Shown in pieces: positions 54,253 through 64,000 of a DNA stretch of 64,000 nucleotides (position 1 is the first letter of the stretch; every line of letters starts with the position of its first letter). Both the position numbers and the translations under genes were made by a program. Source of the stretch: Ischnura elegans (Eukaryota > Arthropoda > Insecta > Odonata > Coenagrionidae); contig NC_060253.1 of NCBI RefSeq assembly GCF_921293095.1, positions 77,537,992 through 77,601,991 on the forward strand, read 5' to 3'. A model generated the notes under the pieces. The model searched no databases and had not been told where the DNA came from. It worked only from the letters and a program-made list of their open reading frames with translations.

Positions 54253-56511
54253 ATCGATTATAATTAATTGCTTCTCCTTAAGCGCCATCAATGGCAATAC
54301 AAGCAGTAACTGGAGATATACCAAAAAAAAACTCCACGAAACACTTCGAAATATACATTATCTACTTAATAGCAGAGACGCGGACACATAGGTGGGTGTG
54401 TCTTGTTGCTTTAAATATAGTGAAAATGGGTTTTCAATTGAGTACTAAAAAATTGAGTAAAGAACGATGCAGAACATGTGTAATCAACATTTTTTAATGC
54501 AAGGGCTAAAAATCGATTTTACCTTGTCCGGATGGCCACGATGCTGCAATTCACTTAATCATCACATCAATAAAATTTAAAAAATACATAATTTCAAAGT
54601 GCAATAATATAGTTAATTTATCACCGCATTGATAATTTTTTTAATATATAATTTCAAAGTGCATCAATCTATACTGCAAAAAAATTTAATCAATCAATGC
54701 GATTTTTGACATTGCTGTTTTTACGAGTGTGCCGATATTTGTTTCGCGATGCAATATTTTCTTCAGCCTCTAGGAACTGCCGGCGGGCCGCATGTGTTGG
54801 TTTAGGTTGAAGACCCTTGACGTAGAACATCAAGATTTTTAATCAAAAATCAATAATAAAAAATTATAGCGTAACTTTTTGCTTCATTTCATTCTACTTT
54901 CGTTTTTATGCCTCAATGAAGATCTTTATCAAGTAACCTTCCTTTGGAATGTAATCAAGATTAGAGAGCCTTCCAAACCAAAATCTTCGCTAGGGTCGTC
55001 CTCTATTTTGCTCCACTAGTTTGTGGCCTGCATTCCTATTTTTAGCCGGAGATTCTCTATCTCCTGCCACACGCCTCAACCTAGGCCCGCGGTGCATTAC
55101 GTAAATGTAGATTAGATAGATTAGAGTCCCAACTTTGGCGCAGCGCATAGACTCGGATTGGATCGAAGGGGAGTACCGATACCCCCTCTGCGCGACAATC
55201 CCTGTTTTTTCTCTCTCTCTCTCTCTCCCACGGCTGCCTTCACTCTCATCGGAAACACGCGAGTACCAAATCCCATTTTCTCCACCCCGTATCATCACAC
55301 CTGATCACAGAGCCGCCGTGACCTGGCGCGCTGTAGTGCTTCCCTCGTCCCCCTTTGGAGCCGACGATTCCCTCCTACCTTAAGCCCCCTTCGAAGGAAA
55401 GAGGAGCCTAGCACAGGTTCGCCCACAAAGAAACATTGCAAAAAGATTCCCATATGAGGGATCTCTGCCACGCGGCTTATTTTTTCTCCTTAAGGAGGTT
55501 GGCCGAAGAAGCGAAGAGTACGTCGTATTCATGAAAACTTCATAGTATACATTGTCCTTATTGTTCTTGTACCTCCTGTTAAACCTTGTCACATTATTAT
55601 TTTACCTTAAATTAACAAGCTCAACTGGTTAAAACCTATTTCACGACGCCTGCTGCATGTCCTTAGTCTTCTCTATAAAATTTCACAAATAAATACACCA
55701 GCGTACCTCATCGACGAATTTCAAATACTTAGTAGAGTGCACGACTCTAATACGAGGGGAAATGAAAAACTCGTTGTACCTCACCACAGGATAGTCAGCT
55801 GCAATAATTTATTCATTGTGACTGGGTCGCGAGAGGAACAACATTCACTTACCGTTGCATAAATCATCATCACTCGCCTCCTTCAAAAGGGCGCTACACA
55901 TAAAGCCTCTCCAAGCACAACAACAAGACCTGTTACATCATAGTAACAGTAGGAAAGATTCAATACTTATCTCCTACTGCTTCATCTTATTTTTCTTTCT
56001 TTCAAGTAGTGAGTGAAGTCTTCTATTATGTTTATACATCCATGTATATATTAACTCTTTCAAAGTAGGTTTTACCATTAGTTTGACACTTTTTCTAAGT
56101 AGATTTTCGCAGGTTTTTCACTCCCCCCTTCTTGTGTGGGCGTTTTCTTGCAAAGGGTTTTTTTCCATAAGGACGAAAGTCAATGTCCTTCGGTGTTCCC
56201 ACGTTTTTCACATGTTTTTACATGTGGTACGTATATATTTAATTTTGTTCACTTTGCATTTTTGTTGTTTTTTTAAATCAAACTTTTAAGTCTCTTTTTC
56301 ATTTATTTGACTTCATTTAAATTCAAGAGTAACATGACAATGTACTCCTCTGCAAATATTTAATGCATGACGAGGGGTTATAAGGAAGATGGTACTTTCC
56401 AGTCCCAAACGATTAAATCAATCTATTAAGGACGAATTATTATTATCATTATTATTTTTATAACTATTATTAATCGATGAAAGGTCACAATAGTAGGTGC
56501 TAAAATTTCTG
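54253..56511. other. No gene called; GC-rich block with CT microsatellite
   Basis: 54990-55400 is markedly less AT-rich. It contains a CT dinucleotide run at about 55208-55227 and opposed ORFs of 102 and 82 codons without domains. It could be a promoter or first exon. The rest is AT-rich. Confidence 0.4.
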
Positions 56512-56783
56512 GATATCATTATCATTATTCAACAATTCTAAGATTGGTTTGACACAGCTCTCCATTCCTCTCTCCTATACACTAACCTTTTTATAAAAAC
56601 GTATTTATTTTCTTTTACATTCTTTATAACCTGTTCTTTATTACTAATTCGCGGCATTCCCTTGCACTTCTTACTTTCAACCTTTCCCTCCACGATTCCT
56701 TCATCAGGCCACCAAGCCTCATTATGTGTCCAATTAAGTTGACCCGTCTCTTCCTCAAGGTTATTAGAAGACTTCTCACGCAT
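56512..56783 (-). pseudogene. LINE 3'-end relic, same family as 13564-14513
   Basis: The minus 81-codon frame reads QLNWTHNEAWWPDEGIVEGK, then VIKNVKENKYVFIKRLVYRR, then EEWRAVSNQS. It matches the tail of the 13564 LINE (NLVGHILRHDG..., VIKDVKEKKYVAMKILADRR). It is followed by AACCAATCTTAGAATTGTTG and AATAATGATAATG tail repeats. Upstream RT is missing, so the copy is truncated and decayed. Confidence 0.8.
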
Positions 56784-57289
56784 CTCACTTAAATGGATAT
56801 GGATTAAAAAAACGCATTTTCACACAGGTTTCTGTGGCAATATTTTCCTTAGCGTCAGAAAAATAGTTTTTAATGCTTAAATATGCATTCCTCTTTGACA
56901 AAATTTATTTAATATTCGTCTATTAGACATAAAAAATAAAACTTTGAATAACTAGCAACTGAATAGAGCCTTTCGGACGGCAAGACAACCAAACTAATTG
57001 GACAACGTATTTCCGGCGAAGGTTTCCTTCGTGCCCATAGAAGGTAAGTCCGGATCTTTGTACCGCCAGAAAATTATTTCCACATTTTGGAAACCTGCCT
57101 AACCATCTCCGCCGAGTTACCTCTCCGCACTGAGACACCTAAAGAACCTTCCCTCCCAACCGACCCACGATTCACATTTCATTCGGATGTGCACCCATCG
57201 GTGATCACGGAGGCGAAGAATACAAACCCACTCGTCTTCGAACTTGAAGGCGGTACATGCCCGAATGGGACGACGGTGGCATGATGGAT
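56784..57289. other. No gene called
   Basis: A GC-balanced part (57000-57290) contains a minus ORF of 71 codons (56923-57138) and a donor-like GAAGGTAAGT on the plus strand at about 57043. It is not enough to call an exon. Confidence 0.35.
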
Positions 57290-57400
57290 AGTTTTGAAGT
57301 TTCCCGGGGAAAATATCACCGGTGGGCGGTGATCAATTACGCCAACATGCATTCTAGAATGAAGATCTCCCTCGTAGCTCAGTGGTGAGCGCTGTAACTA
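57290..57400 (+). repeat. tRNA-related SINE-like fragment
   Basis: TCCCTCGTAGCTCAGTGGTG AGCGCTG (57369-57395) matches the tRNA D-arm and A-box (TAGCTCAGTGG). No acceptor stem closes it and no B box follows, so it is not a functional tRNA. The preceding CCCGGGGAAAATATCACCGG belongs to the same GC-rich patch. Confidence 0.45.
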
Positions 57401-57649
57401 ATTTTCGCATGAACATATCCATGCCCGGAACTAGGGAGGGGTAGATGAGGCACATGCCCCGGGCGGCAGATCTCATGAGGTGGAAAACATTAAAATTTAT
57501 TTAATAAAGCTAATTATTTTTTCTAATATAATTATTCAACAAAAACCGATTTCTTTTTCTTCTCTTTGACCTTAATTTTTTTTCTGTAGATAAACGTATC
57601 GCATCATATTTCTTAGAATGATATACAAAATTATTTTCCAAAGTTTTTT

Positions 57650-57870
57650 TCTTCTTCTTCAAGGATACGAGTGGACATGATTACATGAAATTGATACATG
57701 AATGCATAAAACATTACTACAGTGTTTTTTTACAATAATAAAATAAAACAAATAATTCAACTGTGCATAATTTAAAGGAAGAGAAAATATTTTGACATAC
57801 ATTTTTGGCAAATATTTGTCTACTGATTGCAACGTAGCCAGTTAGTAAATAATTATTTAATAAACCCAAA
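57650..57870 (+). repeat. Dispersed repeat shared with 27590-27800
   Basis: Same orientation and order of matching blocks as the 27590 copy, ending with ATTTTGACATACATTTTTGG. Diverged and non-coding. Confidence 0.55.
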
Positions 57871-58090
57871 TTAACTTATTAACAATAAATTTATTATGAT
57901 TACCATTATATTGTACTAGTTAAGTTACAATCAGTACATAAATATTTACAATAAAGGTATGTCAAATTTATGTCCCTTCGTTTTCATCTATGTAAAATTG
58001 AATTATTTTTTTTATTTTACTATTGTAAAAAATGTAAAAACCTTTTATGGCCCTATGTATCAATGTAATGTAACCATATTCATTCATAGC

Positions 58091-58126
58091 CCTGAAGAAG
58101 TTATAAAAAATAAATCGAAACGTTGG
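58091..58126 (+). other. CCTGAAGA...GAAACGTTGG motif
   Basis: CCTGAAGAAG, about 14 nt of AT, then TCGAAACGTTGG. This pattern of CTGAAGA plus GAAAC recurs in arthropod retroelement ends and resembles decayed hammerhead cores. No stem II can be drawn here, so it is only a sequence resemblance. Confidence 0.25.
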
Positions 58127-58684
58127 AAAATTACTGTGCACTTCATTTTCAGACCTATACTATGAGATGTTAATCAAAATTTAACAATAATGTTACTTTA
58201 TGAATTAATAAACAAATAATATTTTTTTTCTTAATAAAATTATTTCTCAATTTAAAATATATGGCGAGTAATTTCAATTACCACATCTCAAAAAATAGCT
58301 TACGGATGTATAATAATTTAGGGGTGGGAGAGGGGGAAGGTGTTAGCGAGAGGTGATATTGGGAGGGGAGCGGCAAACTGATCTTTGCCCCCATTAAAAA
58401 AACTCCCTGTTCTGGCCTTGGACATGTCAAGTGAGATCACTAGGACGAATATTCTTTTTTTAAAGTTACTACTTCACTTTTTCATTTTTCTCCTCATCGT
58501 ATGACGAATAATCGATTTTTTAGAGATATAATTCGATGAATTATGGGCATAAAATAGATAAACGGGAAATACAGAAAAGAATGGGAGTACAATCGAAGTC
58601 TCTCGGACTTGGGCTTAGAAAATCTATATAGAAAAGTTATATCGAAATAAATAGAAATATATGAAAAATATAACGACAAGAAGA

Positions 58685-58760
58685 ACACGAAAAAACTTCA
58701 CCAAATATATCTTGAGGCACATTGGTCTGGTGAAGACCATTGACAGCGAAGGAACGTCTC
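58685..58760 (+). pseudogene. Tiny LINE tail relic
   Basis: CTTGAGGCACATTGGTCTGG TGAAGACCATT encodes LRHIGLVKTI. It corresponds to LRHDGLMKTI of the LINE at 13564-14457 and matches it at DNA level (AAGGCAC-ATGGTCTGATGAAGAC). Only about 70 bp is recognisable. Confidence 0.5.
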
Positions 58761-61052
58761 TGATGAAAAATATGAAACAGGCGGTGGAGGATGCAAATGT
58801 TTAAGGGTAATACCCTCAATTGTCAAGCAAATCTCAGAATTGTTGACCATAAACGACCATAAGTTGAATGATAAATTGAGTTTTTCCTTACAAGCATATA
58901 GACTGAATCCCATTCCCTCATCAATAAAGGAGCAATTACTTCAAACATTACCATTCCCATCACTGAATTATGGACGAAAGCCTGGATTATGAGTGATATT
59001 TAGTTTCAATGTGGGTTCTCAGGTTCAAAAGCTGGTTTTAAACATTCCTTTGCTATCATACGATGAAACTTAATTATATTTATTCCACGCCTCTATTTCA
59101 AATATTTTTCAACACAGTGACTGCAAATATTCAATTGAATGTAGCACATTTTTTACTGACTGACTAACAGGCAAAGCTAACTATTGGCTAAGAGTGTGAT
59201 ATGAATTTTGCTTTGTAATGGCTCACTTGCTTAAGGCTGGTCTAGATACTACCATCTATGGGTAATTTAAAAAATTCGATAAATCCAGAGTGAATAACCT
59301 CACACAACATTGTAAGATGGATATATTTATACATTGAAAAAAATCACCTCTTTGACTTATTTCAGTGGATATAAATTTATTTCTCAACGCAAATTCTTAT
59401 AAGAAATGAGATTATTCCTTTATCATTCAAATTTTCTTGTAAAAATTCAATTCATCAAGTATTCATTCATATTATCATATGGTATAATAATCTAGAGAAT
59501 ACTTACAATGATAACTATTCAATATCTAAGTTTTTATCCGAGGCAACTTTCGTAAGCTTTTATTTTTTAACAGTAAAAACTTAATCGCATTATAGAATTT
59601 TTTAAGTTTTGGAGTAATTTCATGAAAAAATAATTAAGTTTCAAGGTGTGAGTCCCAGTCTAATTAGCGTTCCAAGCAAAATAAAGTCCCAGGAGATCTC
59701 ACAATATACTGCCCTCTACAATTCCTACGATATATTTCTATTCGGTTTTACTATATTATTGCTAAGTTAATTCATATTTTACTAAAAGGCAAAAGTAGCA
59801 AAATTAATACCTGTGAAAAAATGAAACGCTGATTTAAGTCAAATTAATATTCGCACTTCAATGCAACGCAACTCCCAAAACTTTCAGATTTTTCGATTAA
59901 TTTCTTTTAAAAGTGCTATGTGATCAAAGATAACCATGCGAGCCTGCACAAATAATAACCAAAGACTTGAAAGAGCTTCTACAAGACAAAACTATCACAT
60001 TTAATTCCTGCCGAACATAAATCACCGAATCTTAACCATTTTATTTTCAAAGTAAAACTTAACATGAGGGAGGAGTATTTTTAAATCCCAAGACGTATTT
60101 CACAGAATCTGCTATCAATGACCCAAGATTACAGCGGGAGTCACCCTAAAATCCTTGCATAAATAAGCTGTGGTAGCTATATTTCTAACACACCTGTGAA
60201 ACAAAAAAAAAACCTGAGCTAATTTTCTCAAGATAGTTTCCAGCGAAATAATGGAGGACGACAATTATTGGAGACGCAAATATTGCCGGAAATAAAAGAG
60301 ACGGCCCAACCCGACGTATTTCGATTGGAGGGACTAATTACAAAAAGGCCCGCGACAGTAGGAAAAGGGCATAGCCACTGCGGACAGCAATAACTCACGA
60401 TCCCAAGGTCCCCGCTGGACAAGCAAAAGGCTTATGGAACATCAATCTCTCCTATATCTCCCCGATCTCGGACCAAGGGTCACCGCTTTCCCCAGTCGCC
60501 TAATTTCTACACCTACCACCACTTTTGTCACTCGAAAATCCACCCCGGTTCGACACCCACATGACCGCTAAACTCCCACGCCATTCAACCCACTTAACTA
60601 GCACTTAACCCATTTTCCCCGAGCTAACGTGCACTCCCAACGTATTTATTCCGTATGGTACAATTCTTCCAGCAAACTACTCGCAGAACTCAATTGATAC
60701 ATGCAGGTAAGCGAATCTGAAGTGGAATGAGTTGGGGATTCGTGATGTTGATAAAAAATTAGGTTCCTCGAAAAAAAATGTTGAAGCGATTTTTCTGTAA
60801 AGGAGAAAAATGAGGTCTGCCCTCTCCCCTCTCTTGGCATGCTTTTGGATCGCGACGTGACCCAGATTTTAATCCCTTCAAATCCACCAGCACCTGAGCC
60901 AACCCCGACTGGAATCATTCCGCCATATCGCATGACATCCACACAAGTCCTCGCCTACGTTTTCCGCCCGTGAGTCACTCCCCATCTGAACCTTTACCAC
61001 CCACTAGTGACTGGAGCATACCGAGCCAAAAGTTGATACTAGACACGAGGAT
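58761..61052. other. No gene called
   Basis: AT-rich until about 60200. 60240-61050 is less AT-rich, with a 98-codon minus ORF (60646-60942) that has a Gly-rich start and no known domain. Confidence 0.4.
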
Positions 61053-61543
61053 GTAACGGTTCTTCATACTGATGCGACGCCCACGTCAAACAGAGCTTTT
61101 TGAGAATGTTATGCTCTAAGTAGTGACGTAGCAATTGTTCATGCAGCTGTTTGTCTGTCCGCCATTCGTTTCCATAAGGCTGCACGGATTGCGACCAAAG
61201 TTAGAACAAAAGTGTATCTCATGCTCCCATACACCGTAGAGCTACCTTCGGTCGCGTTCGACGCGCCTTTTTCGTTTTCTCATAACCATTTGTTACGTAA
61301 CGGTTCTTTATACTGATGCGACGCCCACGTCAAACAGAGCTTTTTGAGAATGTTATGCTCTAAGTAGTGGCGTAGCAATTGTTTATGCAGCTGTTTATCT
61401 GTCCGCCATTCGTTCCCATAAGGCTGCACGAATTGCGACCAAAGTTAGAACAAAAGCGTATCTCATGCTCCCATACACCGTAGAGCTACTTTCGGTCGCG
61501 TTCGACGCGCCTTTTTCATCGTTTTCTCATAACCATTTGTTAC
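61053..61543 (+). repeat. 244-bp tandem duplication
   Basis: Copy 1 spans 61053-61296 and copy 2 spans 61297-61543. Both start GTAACGGTTCTT and run through GATGCGACGCCCACGTCAAA, CGTAGCAATTGTT, CATGCTCCCATACACCGTAG and TTCGACGCGCCTTTTTC to CATAACCATTTGTTACGT. Only a handful of substitutions and a 3-bp insertion (ATC) separate them. More GC-rich than the surroundings. No clear ORF. Confidence 0.9.
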
Positions 61544-64000
61544 GTCACGTCATTTAACTTCTGTGGTTGTAAATCCTGACGGGGAAAAACACACCCAAAT
61601 ACGGTCAATGAGAAAACATAAAAATTTTACATGATCATAAAATCCCAGTTCCAAGTTGCCCACTTTTTTTTGTACTATCCTTCCCGAGCAAAGCCCGGTG
61701 GCCTGCAAGTATCAAATAAACCTCCCTTCCCAAAAGTATAATATGATTCCACTAAAAATATGAAATTTTCAGGCGCAAATATGGTAATAAGCAGCAAAAG
61801 GAGAGTGTAAAAGTATTTCAAACAGCAAAAACAAGATTCGACGACAAAAAATTATTTTCAATCGGCAATGATAATAAACAACCAAGGTTTTTTTTTAGAA
61901 AATAAATCTTCAATCTAAATTGATAAATTGCATATATAAAAAGACGAAATTTCTAGATGGGCAATAAATAGCATCAATAAAAGATTACAATTATTACGTG
62001 CAAAGAAACAAAATTTGACTAAGAAAAAAAATTATCCCGAATAATATTTAATTAACTGAAATAAAAAATTATTATTAGTTTCCTAGAAATTTCTATTATT
62101 CGAAAATTAAAATAATTATTATGACAAGTCCACCACTATTTAAGTCCAGTGTATAAAATGAGTTTCGACATCACCTTTCAATGTAAGAAATATGCATTTT
62201 TCAATTTTCATGATTTATCCGTCCATCGATAAGTGCCACCTGAGGACCCTGCTACGCTACGCCATTGGTCCTAAACCGTTTCACACGAGACTAAACAGGT
62301 ACCGAAAAGCGAGGAGGCTCAAATATGGTTAAAATTGTACGGTGTCAAGGATGTCATCTCTCCCTTGAGTTATTACGGGCAGAGAGATCTTCGGTATGGT
62401 GCCGGGTTACGAGATGGGGTAGGTGTGGAGATTAGTTTTTCCATCCCGTGGGTCCGGATTCAATTACTGGCGGAGGCGCATATTTTTCGGAGGAATACCG
62501 ATCCCCGTGTGGGACATGGGAAATGACGACGTTCGTACTCACTCGTTTACGGGATCAGATAAACCCCTTCCGACCATATAGGGAAGGGCCTCTACCAATG
62601 AGTTTTAAAATGGAGTCATGGGAAATTCGAAAAATAACAAATTAAATTTTAGGGGCATAAATTGCTATGACGGAGGCAAATATCCTTTCCTTCAAATCCT
62701 ACTTCAATGAGAGTTATGAAGTCAATTATGCATATGTAGTAGGTACATATATGCATGAATTTCTTATTTAGTGTAGCCCTAAACACACGTTTCAATGGGG
62801 TATCGTCGTTGTACATAAATAATTCAATAAGGTTCCGTACTTAACACATGACAGACGTAAAAATTACATATGAAATATCCATCCGACTTCTGGATCCAAT
62901 GACAAATCAAATTATGCTTCGTTAGAATACAAGCAGAGGTCCTTGAATACCCTGTACCAACTACGCCTGAATTGCATAACCAAATTAATTTCTAGTCCCC
63001 CCATGATACAAGAAAATACCCCAACCAATAATTCCCAAGTATTTCGCAATGCCATGGCACCACTTAAACATACTTAAACAGCATAGTGCAATTTTTTTCT
63101 TGCTATATGGTCGGTGACGCCTTCAGAGACCCACGTTGGAGTCTCATATTGCGCCGTAGACTTACCTCCAGTAACGGGCATCTCATACGGAACAGCTTAA
63201 ATTCTCCGCAACATAGTAGCCCACAAATGAACTGGCCTGAATATGCTTTTTAATTTAGATGAAGCAAAGTTTATCATTCAGGAAGAATGATACACCAAGC
63301 GAATGATACGAGAGGTCGTTAACTCTTTAGCGCCCAATGTTGCTCATAAGCAACACATATTTCAAAGACCTGAAATTCAGAGGGAATGCATTTTATTTAG
63401 GCAGCTTTAATTTTTCTTGAAACCTTTATGTTCGGAGCTAATATTTACGTCACCAACCAAATGATAAGTGGTTCTAATTAACTAAGCGCAGTTATGATTT
63501 GGCACTTAATTCTAAAAATTGGAGCAATTCTGGACTCGTAATAGTGAAATATAAATATAAAATTAAAGCCTCATCTTAACGGCATGCTAAAATTGCAAAA
63601 TTCTATGCCATGAGAGGAGTCGATCTTTTTTTTTCTTTTACTCATTCGAGAATGGCGGAGAGAAAATTTAATGCCCAATCCTTTTGTTCTACTCCACGTC
63701 TTCTGTGCCCAGATATTGCCCAACGATCCCTCTAAACAAAAAACATGCCTAAACTCAAACCAGTAGATAAAACCGGCAATCTGAAGAACATTCCGTTACC
63801 CTGCAAAAGCAATTGATGCATTCCAATACTTACTGGGTAATCTTTTGCTGGTGAAACGAAGCCAAGAATACAAACAGCAACCAAATCATTTCTTAGCTGA
63901 TGTGCGTGAGATTACAATCAACGCAACAGCCTCAGCTCCATAATAAGAACAACCGCGCAAAATGGCACAGACGAAAGCGATAACGCAGCTAGCAATTGAG
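61544..64000. other. No gene called
   Basis: AT-rich apart from 62220-62640, a GC-balanced patch with two overlapping short ORFs (63 and 65 codons) of unknown nature. No transposon ends recognised. Confidence 0.45.

Larger units (their letters stand above)
57424..58417. mobile_element. Possible compound MITE
   Basis: The left end CCCGGAACTAGGGAGGGG and right end CTCCCTGTTCTGGCC are imperfect inverses, followed inward by GGCACATGCCCCGGGCGGCA and, inversely, TTTGCCCCCATT. About 1 kb of AT-rich filler includes the repeat shared with 27590-27800. No clean target duplication was seen, so boundaries are tentative. Confidence 0.4.

Noticed and set aside
57369-57395. tRNA gene
   Set aside because: Only a D-arm/A-box resemblance. 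No anticodon arm, T-arm or closing acceptor stem follows.

Overview
The window looks like a piece of an arthropod nuclear genome, most likely an insect. It is AT-rich and gene-poor, and it is packed with non-LTR retrotransposons, MITEs and diverged tandem repeats. There is no operon-like packing, no bacterial promoter or ribosome-binding-site architecture, no rRNA and no CRISPR. The species cannot be named from the sequence. Almost everything that can be identified is transposon-derived. Host coding content is limited to two short candidate exons that need transcript support, and one zinc-finger exon that may also come from a transposon.

Layout. 0-13 kb: hAT-type MITE (232-488), a 1.7-kb-spaced direct repeat (1766-2085 and 3428-3693), a large inverted pair (6962-7347 and 9113-9492), a foldback (10562-10701), a LINE 3' relic (11315-11566) and a MITE with TAA duplications (12874-13107). 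13.4-16.1 kb: a satellite of about 300-320 bp per monomer carrying a TGACGTCA palindrome in each copy. A LINE and a MITE have inserted into it, and the MITE holds a second MITE. 17-20 kb: a 203-bp tandem repeat, an exon with a C-terminal zinc finger (18054-18293) and a 250-bp foldback (19341-19590). 20.7-24.2 kb: the best-preserved gene in the window, a 967-980 codon endonuclease plus reverse transcriptase ORF on the minus strand. It is bracketed by 46-bp inverted repeats, with a hammerhead-like motif inside the right-hand end. 25-32 kb: a hAT MITE with a perfect 8-bp target duplication and several copies of a dispersed unknown repeat. 32-40 kb: a second TIR-MITE copy, two candidate exons (34373-34514 and 36933-37133) and a LINE relic with a duplicated endonuclease segment (38150-39410). 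40-49 kb: duplicated segments, a 24-bp perfect palindrome, a tandem array of about 200-bp units (47420-48505) containing a nested hAT MITE, and another hAT MITE. 49.6-52.3 kb: a 5' LTR, primer binding site and decayed gag-pol of a Ty3/gypsy retrotransposon that is cut off before its 3' LTR. 53.9-64 kb: a third TIR-MITE copy, LINE relics, a tRNA-related repeat, a compound MITE and a 244-bp tandem duplication.

The elements do not act as one pathway. The window records layered insertion, and the nesting gives relative ages: satellite, then MITE, then MITE; tandem array, then hAT MITE. The feature most worth attention is the intact LINE inside inverted repeats with an antisense hammerhead-like motif. 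Next are the outward-facing tRNA-like foldback, the tandemly duplicated LINE endonuclease and the zinc-finger exon. No clearly new defence or metabolic system was found.
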